This document shows positions 25,201-38,566 of a stretch of 64,000 nucleotides of DNA, piece after piece. Below the pieces are notes generated by a model that saw only the letters and a program-made list of their open reading frames with translations, was not told where the DNA came from and did not search any database. Both the position numbers and the translations under genes were made by a program. Numbering within the stretch: position 1 is the first letter of the stretch; each line of letters opens with the position of its first letter. The stretch comes from Cardiocondyla obscurior (taxonomy: Eukaryota > Arthropoda > Insecta > Hymenoptera > Formicidae): contig NC_091871.1 in the NCBI RefSeq assembly GCF_019399895.1, positions 3,873,001-3,937,000 on the forward strand, written 5' to 3'.

Positions 25201-27705
25201 ATATTGATGGTCTAATGATTCGGAGGCAGAATAGTAAGCCGAAGTAGTAGTTTTTGGCCCGTAGCTCCCGGAACCGCTGGTGTAAACGCTCGTAATGGCC
25301 TGCTGTCTGTTACTACCGGCGACGGAATAAATAGCCGGCTGCTCCGATCTGTAAATATAATCCGCGCTCGTACCGCCGGTCGTCGAGCCGTAATGAATAC
25401 TCTGCTGAGCTTGAAGTCGACTGCGTTTTTTCGGGCTCTGACTCGTAGTAGTTGCACCGGGAGCTGGCGGCGGTACGAAAGTATAATCTTCTTTCGCTGG
25501 CGATTTATTAGCGGTCGTGTATGCCGACAAGTGATTCATCGTTGTCGTGTAAGAATGCGCGGACGTTGTCGCATTAATGGTGCTCGCGAAGGCGTCTCTA
25601 CCCTCGGGAGTATCGTAAAGAGGTTCTTGCGTGATAGTAGTTGTAGTAGTTGTCTCCGGAAGCGGCGGTATCGGGCTAGACGTTCTGGCGGGCTGCGTGC
25701 TAGGTACGAGATTACTTGCGCGAGTATGATCCACCGAGTACGAAGTTAACATCTTGGCGATCGAAGTTTTCGGAGAACACGGCGACTTGTCTAAGCTGCT
25801 CCAGGAGGATAAACCCGAATCAGATTTAGCTGTGATTATGTTAGCAACGACGCCGGAATGAACCGCGTGTTTCGGCGAGACTCGTGGCGATTTAGGAGAG
25901 TGAGGAGTCCGCGGGCTGAGTCGACCTTGTTCCGCCGTGACTAATTTTTCTGCATTTCGTAAAAAGCTCGGGCTCTGAGATCTTTTCGCGTCCGGTTCTC
26001 TTTGTTCCACGCCGGACATGAGAAAAGATTCGGTGGTGTCTCGCGGCGCTGGTGGAGGTGGTGAACTAGGCGACGGACTAGGTGGAGTACGGCTTTCTTG
26101 AAATTCAAGATTAAGCCGAGCCGCGCTGCCAAAATATCCATCCTGCCTCGTGCGAAGACCCTGGACGCTGTGTACGCTGCCGACCGATAAAGTGGGCGAC
26201 GTTACTTTTTCGGTGGTCGTGCTATAAATATTCGGCGAGGCGCAGGTTACAGCGGTCGCAAAACTTTCGGCCATCAAATCTGTTAATTCTTTGTTCTCTG
26301 CGTATCCCTTCGCGAAGCTACCGACGTCGATCGGCAATTGAATCACGGGCTCCGGGCTTTTCTCTAGTATAGCCGATGTATATCCTAATCTAGGCGGGGT
26401 ATAAGTAGTCGAAATGGAGTCTAAATTACTCCTGGACGTAGAAGTCAGTCTTGGCGATATTGATCTCGTTGTAAAGTCGCCATCAGTGGCCAATCCGCTG
26501 TCAGTGCTGACTCTTGAGATCGATCTGCCGGTAGAGCTGGGACTTTTGGAGAAGGTCCAGCTGTCCACGTCCGTCTCTGCGTAGATCTTTCTCAGTTGTT
26601 CGTCTATGCTACTCGCTTCCTCGGCCAATTTCGCTTCGGCCTCGGACGCATATTGATTTCGCTTCGGTGAATCTATCAGTCTCGATTGCAATTCAATTAA
26701 ATTTTGCGAATCTTTTTGCAATTTACTGGTTAGCCTATCTATTTCGTGCAATTTTTCCAACGCGACTTGATCGAGAGAGCTGAGTCTCGAAAGTTGAGCG
26801 AGATCTTGCTCGCTTACGCATGGCGTATTTCCTCTGTAGCTCTTATAATCGGCCGCGCTAAATACCTCGCCTTCGTCTTCGTCCGCTTCGTCCTCTTTTT
26901 TCATTATGGAAGTTTGCACTTCTTCTTTGGTCGGCTTATTAGATAATTCTTCCAGTTCCTTCTCCTTTGGTATAGTCTTGTCGAAGATGCTGGTTTCGAT
27001 CTCTTTCTTGCCGTTGATATCCTCGTCTTCGGCCTCCTCCCAGATCATCCCCAGCTGCGACGTCGGTCTAGAAGTATCGCCGCAAATTAGATCTTCTCTA
27101 TAGGCGTTATTCAGGCTTCTATAGAATGCTTCGTCAGGAATGTTGCCCTCTTCCTCGAGGGTCTCCAAAGTATCTAAATTCCTGACATTCCTGTGCATAT
27201 CAGTGACCGCAGCCGCGGCCGTCGTACTGTCCTGCGTCAGCCCGTGCATCCTCGCTAGCTCCTGTTGAGCGAGTTTCTCTCGTAGCACGGTAGTTTCCTC
27301 GATGCTTATTGCAGCACCCAGACTCTTTGCTATCGCGTCTAATTCGCCCACCGAGCTTTGCTGATTAGCCAAAGTTTCCTCGACGATACTCACGTTGTCA
27401 TGAGCGCCACCGCTCGTATAAAACTCGATCAACTGACTAATCACCGTCTGCTGTTCGTACAGCAGACCCTCCAATTTTTCTAGTCTCTCCCACATTTTAA
27501 TATACTCCTGACTGAGAAGATCCAGCGCTCTCCACGCGTACTTTAACTCAGTTTCAAGTATGTTTAATCTCGTGCCTAATCTCTCCATGTAATCGCCTAT
27601 GATGTAATCAATATTACCGTCACCGGGCGCGGAGTAGCTCGGCAGGACTGGCGAGTGAGTCCGTGGACTCGTCGGCGTTGGACCGCCTAATTTCGTCGAC
27701 TCCAT
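22225..27705 (-). CDS. unc-13: unc-13 large N-terminal coding exon (1,827 codons)
   Basis: This exon encodes the long N-terminal region of an Unc13A-type isoform, which in Drosophila docks the protein at the active-zone scaffold. The start is well supported: an in-frame TGA lies two codons upstream of the ATG, with A at -3 and G at +4. Residues about 30-96 form a predicted coiled coil (IIGDYMERLGTRLNILETEL onward), and about 305-375 a second helical segment. A proline-rich stretch (PPSPSPSSPPPPAP) lies near 537-556, and a Tyr/Gln-rich region near 940-1030. A basic region near 1065-1213 contains KKKK and KAKRR patches. A Q-rich block spans 1212-1288, an acidic DEWYCYELRKLEELER helix starts near 1523, and the basic helix SKWKLLKALKERK has its Trp at 1794. 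The rest is Ser/Thr/Pro-rich and probably disordered. The exon ends after GCA at a GTGAGT donor (22224-22219). Without splicing, translation would add VSIMIK and stop at 22204. Confidence 0.95.
22264..22326 (-). other. unc-13: Calmodulin-site-like basic amphipathic helix coding segment
   Basis: Residues about 1792-1812 read SKWKLLKALKERKAEEKLKE: one Trp, regularly spaced Leu and many Lys/Arg. Munc13 proteins carry a Trp-anchored calmodulin-binding helix in the same place, between the long N-terminus and the C1 domain. By position and composition this is the equivalent site. Binding is inferred from the family and cannot be proved from this sequence. Confidence 0.6.
23842..24072 (-). repeat. 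unc-13: CAG/CAA repeat encoding a polyglutamine-rich block
   Basis: In the large unc-13 exon, residues about 1212-1288 are dominated by Gln. There is a pure run of ten Gln codons near 24028-24057 and four tandem AQLQQ units (15-nt repeats) near 23930-23990. CAG and CAA codons are mixed, which usually lowers slippage. The block lies in a disordered part of the N-terminus, and length variation between individuals is likely. Confidence 0.9.
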
Positions 27706-28190
27706 ATTTCAGCGTTGTTTAGTCGCACGCGTCGCAAGCAACTTTATCGTATTTTTTTTTTTTTTAATTTCTTGCTTGTTACGCGCCTATTTCTATTTCA
27801 CGATCCCTGAGGCGATTCATCGTCGAGGCTCGCGTAGAAATCAAATCACATTCCCTCTTGTGGACCAAGAAGAAACATGAATTGCGGCTTGGCGAACCTC
27901 ACCGAGGCCATTGATGTAGTCGAGTTTTTGGTCGTTGCGTCGTGTTTCGTGATGATCTCCATGTTGGCTTTCGTATGTTCACATTTCACACACGTCTAAC
28001 TATGTCCTACAATTTCTCGTTCACTTTTACATCTACATGTATCAAGTGTCTCTTTTCGCGCTCTACAGGCTATACTGCATACACAAAGTTTGGAAGTCGT
28101 TGGGATGCAATCTCGATAGAACGCTCCGGATCGCGCGGTATTCTGCAAATGGCACTTTGTAACCAGTCTTGTTCATGCCGCCGTTGTTAT
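27706..28190 (-). other. unc-13: Candidate 5' untranslated exon of unc-13
   Basis: Immediately upstream of the start codon the minus strand has no strong acceptor until TTGCTTTTACTATTTTACAG, which ends at 28191. If used, it gives 485 nt of 5' UTR contiguous with the coding exon. The stretch has upstream ATGs, including a short frame from about 28176 to 28063. A possible donor (CTCG followed by GTGAGG) sits at about 27897, so an extra short intron is also conceivable. Alternatively, transcription may start within this region. Confidence 0.35.
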
Positions 28191-31100
28191 CTGTAAAATA
28201 GTAAAAGCAACCCGTGCTGCTTGGTACAAGAAAATACCAAGTCAACATCGAGCATCAACAGCTCCCATGGTGCATTATCTCGATAAATATCTACGTTGCA
28301 TATTGCGAAATAAATATCAAAAGGTGTCAGAAAATACGTCGAGGCATTTGCGTCGCATCCACTGAGCGAGAAAATTGCGAAATAAAATATTTCACGCAGG
28401 CGAAAATTATATTATTGAAAATTAATCATTGCGGGTTAACTATAAATGTGTGTCGCTATTAAGACTTCCGTCTAATTGCGCCTCGTTGGCCTCAATCTAA
28501 ACTTAATAGCGACGAGACGGTACTCCGTTGTGAAATAGATCGAAATTCTGTCGAATATACGGCCGCTTAAATATTACATCGCGTGCTACGACAAAATCGA
28601 TCGGTCGTATAATTTATGAAAATTAAGGATTTAAAGAGAGGTGCTTTATTTGCACGTCGTTATCGTGCTTATTGATTTTAACAGAACTCTACGACCCCCT
28701 CCTCCCACCCACCCACTCTCCCCGTGGATTACACTCGCATCGATATCAATGATGAAAATAACTATCACGACCCGAAAACCCAGATCGATCTGGATCTCGA
28801 GCTCTCATGAATTGTCGACAAGTAAATTTTTTATCGCCATTGATATTTTTATCTCGCGGCGTTATCAATATTTCTTTCTGCACACACGCCCTTTTTCCGC
28901 CGCTGCCGGCAGGCGTTGCAGCACGGACAAGATACTGCATTTTATGATAGCAATGAAATTACTATTCCATATAATAATAGGAAAACGTGTCGCTTAAAGC
29001 TACCCGAAATGATGGTGCAATCTCGAGAGTCGTTAACCTAATTTCGTACGCGTTATACAGGCCACTGTGGCAAGAAGAATCGTAGTTATACAACCACGAT
29101 TGCTACGTTATAAATTTCTAATAACTCACAAAAAGCGAGAAATCGCTTGTAATCATTTATTTTTCACGTAAGTAACATTGTTATGTAAAATGTATAATAC
29201 ATACATAAATATATCTCTCTCTTGAGGAACTCTTACTTAAATGTACATTAAATTGAGAAATATCAACTTCGGAATAACGTATCGTGAACTTTTAGAGTTT
29301 CTTCAATTGAAAAGCATTAATGCAAGCTCTGAATGGCGATGAAGTCGTAAAATGACAAACGTAACTGTCGCGATTTAAAATATCGCAGCTCCCAGCCGAC
29401 TTTGTTAAGATAAACTGTCTCGATATCAAAATCTTAACGGCGCGCTATTTACGATCGTGTGTCAAGCGACACAGTGCGTTTATCGCTCTTTTTATATATT
29501 TATTTTTTCATTTATTCATACGCGGGAATGTAACTTCGTCGTTTCACGTGCTGCTGGCTTCCTATCGGCTTCCTTCCGGTTAAACGAGCTGTCTTATACC
29601 GCGAGGAAGAATACCGCCAGGACGATATTGCGCTGAATATATACGTGTACCGCGGAGAGATTCTTCTACCAGGTCGCAAAATGGGCATTCACGAGCAGCG
29701 TCACAAAAGAAGCGAACGGTTATACGCGCCACCGCGAGAATTCAACTCGAAAGATCCCTTTCGTTTGCAAATATTTCCCCTCGTCACGCCTCTTCGAGTG
29801 CCGACAGACGGAAAATAAAATAATATATCGCGCCCATATAACGCGCCCACCTCGTCCATCGCGTCGACGTTGTAACCTTCGGCTACGCCGGTGGTGGTAC
29901 ACAATTATCGTCGTTAATCACGTAATTAATAGCGGCATTATTAATACGAGGCGGTTTATTTACGTCGAGGCAGAGCTCGGCCTCCTCGTGGGCCAGCTAT
30001 TTTTATTCCCGCCCGTGCCGTCGTACTACGTCTTCGCGGTACCAATTGCAGGTGACCGATGGCATGCAAATGCAGTAGAGCCCAATGGTTATCGATCTGT
30101 TATTCGCGTATCAACCGAACTGTTTATTGCGCTATATTCGTATAGCCGGATTACCGCCCGCGCGGCATATTGTGGGCGGTTTATTTTTGCCCGGATAGTC
30201 TATCCGTGCTTTATATTTTTCACATCGCAAGACGATCGTTGCCGACACGTTAAGTGTACGTTCGATATCGGCCCTCTCGACGGCGAAATTGCTTCCTCCG
30301 GGCACTTTATACATTCCCGCGCAAAGTGAATGAATAAGCGAGACACCACCGCTGCAGCGAAACAAATCTCCGCCTTCCCCGCGTTTTCGGATTTTACTTT
30401 AAGCCGACTTAAGCCGCCCCCGAAGTTAATTAAGAACGGAAGTCCGGTGGAACGGCGACGCGAAGTCCGTCGGACGGAAATCGAGTATTTCGATGCAACA
30501 AGTCACTTCGTAGTATATCGATTATCTGCCGCCTGCTGAATAGATTTTATTTGCGAAATCGTCCCGAGTTATTGATTGTGTGCCTTCTTTTTTTATCGAA
30601 GGCGAATGTACGCGAAATTGATTGTAAATTGATATATTCACCTGCACGACCGATTTCATATCTTTTGTATTTTTTGACACTCCCAGCGCGTAGAAATTTT
30701 TGCCTTTAAAAAGGATTTTAATAGACCCGCGGACAAAGTAGATAAAATATCAACCCGTGGTGACATTTGATAAAATTTATTACCGTATTATATAAAAAGA
30801 ATACACTTCGGTCTAAAAAAAAAAAAAAATTGTAATATCTTCGGACTATAGAAAATTTGTAAATTTTTCGTCTATTTTTTCCACAAATTTGGCTTATTTC
30901 ATAAATCTCGCGACAAATCCCTGTCCATTTTTTTTATTTTGTTTTACATAAAAATCGTACAAATTTATATGCTCTTATATTCTCCAAACAAGCGTAATGA
31001 TTTATTTATTCTTCCACGGTGTACGGTATCGTAAGTGGTATTTCAGGGTGATTTGTAGAAGAGCTTACTTACATGCGACACGAAACATTTTCAACGCGAA

Positions 31101-34100
31101 AAATAACGTAAAAACACTTTTAACCGGGTGAAACATCCCGCGGGAGAAAAACCTTTGCCCAGCCGCTTCTGGATAGCGTAAAAGGCCATAATCTTGTTAA
31201 AAAGGGGCCGAGATTAATTCACAACACGTCATGTATGTGCATGCGAAAAAATGGGACAACCCTGCGGGGATTTTACAGTTTATCGCCGGAGATTTTCTTA
31301 TGTGCGCACGCTTATAAAGTAAAACGTTTTTGAAAACCCGTGCACGAGCCCGCTCGAGAAGAAGAAGAAGAAGAGAAGGAGGAGAGAAGGGCAACGTCTA
31401 AGGATAAGAAAGAAAACTAGTTGTGTAATTGCTCGCACTGTCGTGAAACTTTATAGGAACTTGCCACTCGCGTGGTACCTCGCTACATGCACTTTAATGA
31501 GATCATAAATTTTAATTTTCTATTTTATCGTAGCACATTCGTCGCTTTTTTCGTGATATTTCTTTCGAGAGAGAGAGAGAGAGAAAAAAAAATTAAAAAA
31601 AACAAAATAATGCATATTATCCTATCAATTTTCAAGACGGCACGAGAGAAACGAATCTGCAAATACATATATTTTCCAACAAAGCGCGATAGCGCAAATG
31701 TTCCACGAGATGGTCACGAGATCGGTAATTAACCTTGTTCTACGTGGAAAGAAATTTCGTTCTTCTTCCTTCATTATTTTCGTGCCGAACGAGCGGCTGG
31801 GAAACTGCAATAAAGGAAAGAAAGTAGGTGATTTCTTTGTCCAAAGGTAGTTATCGATCTCGCGAGCGTCTTGGTGAAACATTTATAACATACATGTGTA
31901 CGTGCACTGTGCCCTGATAAAATATCCAGATGCTTCGAAAATAATGTAATTTGCACAAAAATAAAATGGGATAAATGCGACAATTACGTTGATGGCTGTT
32001 AGCGAATATAGTTGCCTTCCACTCGGGCGTATCTTTTATCTCTCTCTCTGTCTTTCTCTCTTTCTCTTCTTCCTTTTTATTCGGCCTTTAAGATCTACAC
32101 GCGAGTCGCAGGCTGTGCTGAAAATACGATACGGTAGAGATACGGAAGAGATACCCGGGCTAATCCTATCGCGGACCGCGTAGAAAACAACCTGCCGCAG
32201 ATGGCGGGGTCAACTACGAAATTTATACGGCGCCGCAGAAGTTGGCTTTTCGAGATAATGTCTCGCGCATGTATGAGAAATTTATCAAGCAACAGGTCTT
32301 CCTCTTTCCTCGCCGTTAGAATTATTAATTGTAATAACACCGTTCTTACGCGACAGAAAGCGCCGCGGTGATCTTACCGGGCACGATCTAAGCGGGCAAG
32401 ACAAAGGATTAATCTGGATTATTTTTGGCGCGCAGCGAACATCAGCGCTTACACTATCGCCGCGTTTCACCCACTGCGTTCTCTATTCACGGCGACATCA
32501 TTATCGCGCAAATATTCGAAATAAATGTTAATGACGCGTAAACGCAATTTCGACTTAACGCGAGTAATTTAAAGTGTAAGCTAAAGCATAATAAGTACGA
32601 AACTCAATTGTATCTGTTTTTACCTTGCTTTCGTAACGCTTAACGAGCTGCCCGGAGCTCCGGTAATATTCTATTCGCTGTGAACTTTAATATAAACGCG
32701 ATCAAAAATACGGCGTAAACGTTAAATAACGAAGTGTTTTTTTACACCGCTGTTAAATTACGCGTTTTAAATCCCCGGAATAAAGTAGGAACCAAGGGAT
32801 CTTCCTTTAAGCATGTCTAAACAAGCCTACAAGTTAACGCGCAACCGAAGAAGATATCTTTTTATTAAATTTTAGGGGGCTCGTGCATATTGTCGCGCGA
32901 TGGATTTACAAGACGGCGTCGTAACGCATCATATATCGCGATTACCCCGACGCAATTCACTTTATGTGTCCGATAAACCGCGTCGGGAAAGGCATTATGG
33001 TCTTGGGAACAACTCGCGGTGGTTTCGCCCCGGCCTGTATACGTGGTTCCGCAGATATATACATATATCGATATCGCGCTTCCCGCTCCTGCAAATCAAG
33101 TTTGCATAAGCGACCCTGCCGTTGTAAAAACCGGACGAACGGCTGGAAACTATCGAGGAACCCAGCTGGGTCCCGATCAATAATTAATCCGAATGAGGGA
33201 CAGTATGCGCGCCGCGCGGCATCCAAGGATATTTATAAGCGTTTATAAATTTTAACGACACCGTCTCGGCGGCGTGCAACGCCGCGGCCTGACGTTTCGC
33301 AGCATTCGCAAGGGTGTCGCCGGTAATCCCGGAATAGTCGTTTGCGCGCACCGGCGAGAACGTTCGGATTACGCGAAAGTCAGGAGATCGCGCTTTTGGA
33401 TTTGATCGTCGTGGATCCGATGGAATTTAGACGAAAATCACCCTAGTGTGTCTTCATTATTGGGAACCGCGTCGAATTTCCTGCGATCGTATCCATTTCC
33501 GTTTATTTCCCCCCTCCCTTCTTCTTTTCTGCGGTTATTAATATCCGCTTCGTTAATTCAACAGTCAATTTTTAAGAGATTTATAATTCATGATATTTTA
33601 GACTGCAACGTAATTTTTTTCCTCACGAACGTTCGAACCTCTCTCTTGCCGTATAAATTTTTAGACTACTTTCGAGCGGTAAAACGAGTATCGCCGTCCT
33701 CACGGGCGCATAAAGTACACCTGAGACGATTAGAAGCAGATTTACGTGGGCTTCTTCTTGCAAGGGGCTCACTTTTCAAGGAAAGGGAGGGGGGCAAAAA
33801 CTCCGCTGTAAAATGGAATTAGATTTTGCTCGCAAGCGCACGACTTCCATACGTGAACGCTAAACATTCGCCGTTCTCCGTCTAAAGAAAATAACCCGGA
33901 TAACCCGAACGCACTGACACGAAATAATATCCCTTATAACGCCACGTGTAGCGATATTGCGCAATTGAACGGGGGGATAATTTCTAGTTTTCACGACAAT
34001 CATCCGAAACGATCGGCGTTTCGAGGATCTCGGATGGGCACTTTTTTGCCCGGTTTCATTCGCAGGTGCTCTCCGCTCCCCCAATAAGTTAGCCTCGAGA

Positions 34101-35471
34101 TTATCCTTTCGACGACGTTACCGGGGAAAAATGAGTTGGTTTACGACACTCGCCGAGAAGTACAGGGGAAGAGCGAAACGATCCCCAACCGGTGTACGGA
34201 CGACACAGACGTTGAAATGGAATTCGATTCTGCACGGATGTTGCGCGTATATTGTCGATAAATTGAAAAAGCCAGGTTCTGGCAGGTGAAGATATGTTCC
34301 CGATGCTGCCCGAGCAATAACGTTCGGGCATTGAGTCCCGAATGTAATTTACTTTAAGAAGCAATCGCTCGCATTGTATCCCTGCGTTCATCGGGGATTT
34401 CCTTTCGCGGTATTAGATCTCCGCGTTAGTACAAGAATTTTCAATCGCCTCCTCAGGCCGGCTTACCCGCAGAGATAACACCGCGATCGCGTTAGCATCA
34501 GACCTAATAATTATTTCTTTCACGGCAAGCACGAAACTTCCTTGTACGTAAGCTCTGACATTTTAGCCAAGTTCTAGCATATCCCCCTGCGAACGTGATC
34601 GAGATGGCTCCTTTTTTTTTTCTTTTTTTTTCCGAAATATATTTTTCATTGGCGCACCGTTGAGCCGTTCACGATCCAGTGAAGTTCGAAGTTTAAACAA
34701 CTCCGCCGTCGCTATGTCGCAAGTTTTTCCTTTTGTCGTGCTAACCGAATTGTACTGGAAAATCGAACTTTTTTGCAGACTCCTCGCGTTTCGAAGAATT
34801 CCATTGGAAAATATCGTTTTAAAAATCGGCCTTAAAATCGTTCGCGCAAATCGCAATGTGTTTCGAACGGCCGATAAAACGATGTTACTAATCAATTAAA
34901 TTATCTGATAATCTACGCGTTATTTAATCATAACGTACGATACTTGACTATTCATAGGAAATATGTAAAAAAAAAAAAGAAAACAAAAAAGTATTATTTA
35001 AACCGTATAAAACCTGCATGCAAATACGCTTTAAAGTTCCCGAGAAGGTAACCTAATCCCCGGCGAGTATTAACTTCGTTCTTGCTCGAGTTTCCGCAAA
35101 CTGAAGTCCTTCGGAGACCGCGTTGCGCAAACATATCGCGAGTTAATCATACGCTCGTGATCTGCCGCGCGCAATTGGGTTGACAATAATAACGCGCGGT
35201 TGCATGTTTTATGTCGCGTATGCGCGCCCACCAGATCGTCGATAATACGATAATTATGATGGACGATTTGTATTACAACAACACTTGCGGTGTAGCTGGC
35301 GTTTTCCCTGATGTTTCGAGCTGCGCCCGCATTAGCCCACGGTTACAACCGACAACGTAAAGGGCAGGCGGACCTCGGAGCCCGTGGAGGCTTCCAGGCC
35401 CAGCTTTCACTCCGGCGCGTCGAGGATCAATATTCGCCAGCAGCCCTCCAAAACCGTGTGCGAATCTAACT

Positions 35472-35526
35472 TCCTCTTTCTCTCTCTCTGTCTCTCTCTT
35501 TCTCTCGCTCTCGCTCTCTCTCTCGC
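35472..35526. repeat. CT-rich simple repeat
   Basis: An interrupted TC tract with TCTCGC variants. It produces a run of Leu/Ser codons in a spurious plus-strand frame. Confidence 0.85.
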
Positions 35527-38519
35527 TTTTCCTCCCCGTTCTCGAAACTTGTCCTGTATCACGCTGAACTCGATATTTATCGCGGCTCTTTCTTTTCCCT
35601 CGAGTAAATCTTCGTTCTATCCGATATCTGCCCTCCCACTAAACAACGCTCCGCTGAATACCTTTTGTCCGTTTTTGAATGTTACCTCTCTTTTGGATCG
35701 AGAAAAATTGGCGATTTATAAAATTATCCCTCATCTGTTCTTTCTTTTTACCGCGTACTCTTTCATCTGTCTTGAATCGGCACTTCTGTCGAACGATTCT
35801 CGTTTTCACCGAAAGCGTCCTCTGAGGTTAAGGAGTTGAAAGAGGAGAGAGAGAGAAAGAGAGAGTAAAGTCGTGCGCGGAATCTACTGGTCTCCTTTCA
35901 CCAAGCTCGCTTCAGATTTTCATTCGGACAAATATGAAATTAAGATCTCGGCGTCGAGCGGAATCGCTTGGCTTTCAAAGCTCGCGATTCGAAAGTGATA
36001 ACGTCATCCGACGATCCTCATAATTTTTTTTTTACTTTCCACGTTGTTTATCGTTCGCTCACCCTCTCTCTCGTTAAATCGGATGATATGCGCAACGGAC
36101 CTGACCCCGCTCCAGTAAATCCACGACGTCGACGTGTTTGCGTCAAGGAAGTTTCTCTCTCAAGATTAGAGCCCCGGGGGAAATTTTTTTTCCCGAACGC
36201 TATCGCTACGTGGACCATTATTCTAACTAAATAACAAGGCACGGTTTTGCGTCTAATCGGTATTCAGAGCAAACCCAGCGTATACGCGAAGGGAAAACGG
36301 GACGTCGTTTACGGAAAAGAAATGATTATTACTTTGCATCGTTAATCGGTACCTGTCTCTGCTGTCAAATTATTGAACTCCCTCGTGTAATTTTAATTAA
36401 AAAGTGGATTTTAAAAAATGGGACGTTATACTGCGATTATCTGTAATATTTTATCATTTATTACTCTGGCAATAAAATTCTGCCACGATATCACGATGAA
36501 AATTAAAATAACCGAAAAAGTAACTTTAACGAAAACGTTCTTATTCATGACTTCAATTGCAGCATCATCATTAATTAACCAGTATCGGTTTCGGAATATT
36601 TAAATAATTATACACGTTATAATCTCGCGATATGTTAATCGATTCTATTTATGTGAACAGATACGTTTTAATATAAAAATTAATCATTCAATTATGCATA
36701 TTTGGAAGTTATTTAACGAAAGTCTCATTTTTGTCCGTTAATATTGTTGAATGAAAAAACATGAGGTACAAAGCTGCGGCGATTAAACGAAGAAAATAAC
36801 AATTTAATTTTCGTCGTTACGTTGGAAAGACGAAGAGAAAAAAAACCCCGGGCGTCATATTCTTTCACTTTTTGCCCGATATCGATTGCTCGAAAATAAG
36901 GTTGTAAGGATGCAAATGAGGTGGATCAATGGATAGATAGGTGACATTTCTAGGGGTAGAAAGGTGGTTGGGAAGAGTCGGCATCCCCCCTGCGGGAAAA
37001 GAGTCAAGGAGTTTTTTTTTTTTTTTTTTTTTATCGGGATCGGAGAGACGGGAGGGGGAATCCTATTTTCCGTCGAAAAGTTGATTTGCGTTTGTCGTCA
37101 AATTAAATAACGTTACGTCACCGCTCGTATCGAAAAGTTAGTCGTAAAATCATCGAAGTTAAACAGATTGAACTTTTAAACCAAGACGCTCGAGATAAAG
37201 CGAGGTCGCAAACACGAAGTGCCCTAAACTGCAATTGCAAACCGTAGGCAGATGGCCCCGAACGAGACTCCGGTTCCCAATTTTATTCCAAGACGATTTT
37301 TCGGTGGCACTTTGAATCCGGGAGAAAAAGTAGTGGCAGGGGTTCAGAAACGTGGAAGCACAATTGCTCACGGACGCGTGCAACCCTGAAATTCCAGCTC
37401 GCGATAAACAGCACGACGGCCGTGTCCCGCGCACGCACTTCTACACAGGTGATTAAGCGGGGCTTAATAACAGCCGGCTCGTTACATCGATCGCGGCCGC
37501 CCGCGGAAAAATCGTTAGATAAACCGGCAAGAAGGCGCTGGCGGCAATCATCCCTGGATAGCGGTTACCTTCGAGTACGGGTATCGTTGCCCCCAGCCGG
37601 GTAATTCACGAATCGATACGCGGAATTCTTCGAACTGAGGGCGAAACGGCGCCATAAAATGCTCTATATCAAATCTCACGTATCGCGCACTCAAATTCGT
37701 CTCCGTCGAGTCCCTTTTATGTCAATTCGTCCCGATAGCCGCTCTCGTGATCATTTTGATATATACGAATACGACGAAGGGCCGGTCGAAGCTCTTCAAA
37801 TAGCGTCGTTGAGGAAAATACGCTACGTAAATCGGAGATTTGCGTTCAGCTTCTCTTTTCTTTCCTCATCCGCCGAGTAATGATGAGCAGCTGCGACGCC
37901 GCTTGTATGTACGTACACGCGCGCATAACGTTAGAACTGCTCTGATTTCACCTGTTCAAAAAAAAAAAAAGGGAATATCGGAAAATACCGTTGGAAGTTG
38001 TCTTTTATTTCCACGTCCTACGTATGTGCCGTCGCGGCAAGAATGTAAAATGTCCAACGGGAGAGAGAAAGGGAACGAGAGAGGTAGCCAGTCCTCTCTG
38101 CGTGGCGTGGTATTGATCCGCCGGCGAAAACCGCGGTATTCGAATTTCCGAATCGGGTCGGCGTCTAACAATAATTTTCGAGGAGAATATTTCGAAGTTA
38201 GCGACGGGGTCACCGAGACAACCGGCCGTATCAACGGTGCCGCGGAAATTTTCGTGGGTTTCGTGTAACTCACTCGCTCGAAAGACGTCCAGTCGGAAAG
38301 TTTTTGGGTTAAATTGCCTCGACTACAGACGGGCTCCCTACAGCAGCATCGGATAAAGTGTTAAATTAATTCGTTATCGATATCAGGGTCGAGTGGGTAA
38401 GTGCTGGGGCGACTTGTCTGTATGCGTGTGTAGATGCGCGCAAAGGGCAGACTGATCGTCGTTTTATTTAGCGACGGAATATCGAATTTAACGGGAGCCT
38501 CCACGAACGAAGACGAGCC

Positions 38520-38550
<31 letters not shown>

Positions 38551-38566
38551 GCAGAGGGAGAGGTCG
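38520..38566. repeat. GA microsatellite
   Basis: AG repeat with AAAG and GCAGAGGG interruptions on the plus strand. Confidence 0.85.

Larger units (their letters stand above)
161..27705 (-). other. unc-13: unc-13 gene, 5' portion (partial; continues past the left edge)
   Basis: This is the overall span of the coding part of unc-13 seen here. The Munc13/UNC-13 protein is a presynaptic active-zone factor that primes synaptic vesicles by opening syntaxin and promoting SNARE assembly. Four exons join with consistent phases: the large exon ends in phase 0, the 44-nt exon is phase 0 to 2, the 91-nt exon is phase 2 to 0, and the 75-nt exon is phase 0 to 0. All introns use GT-AG. The joined 3' exons give the family-conserved order HPGDNPFY, IDSMPDIRPRRKS, IPLVSEL, TMAATKRNAGL and ATLNDEEL, which in known Unc-13 proteins lies directly before the C1 domain. 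The C1, C2B, MUN and C2C coding exons are not in the window. Identification rests on recognition of these motifs, without a database search. Confidence 0.95.

Noticed and set aside
35384..35839. 151-codon plus-strand open frame
   Set aside because: It is built on a CT microsatellite, and the rest has no coding character.
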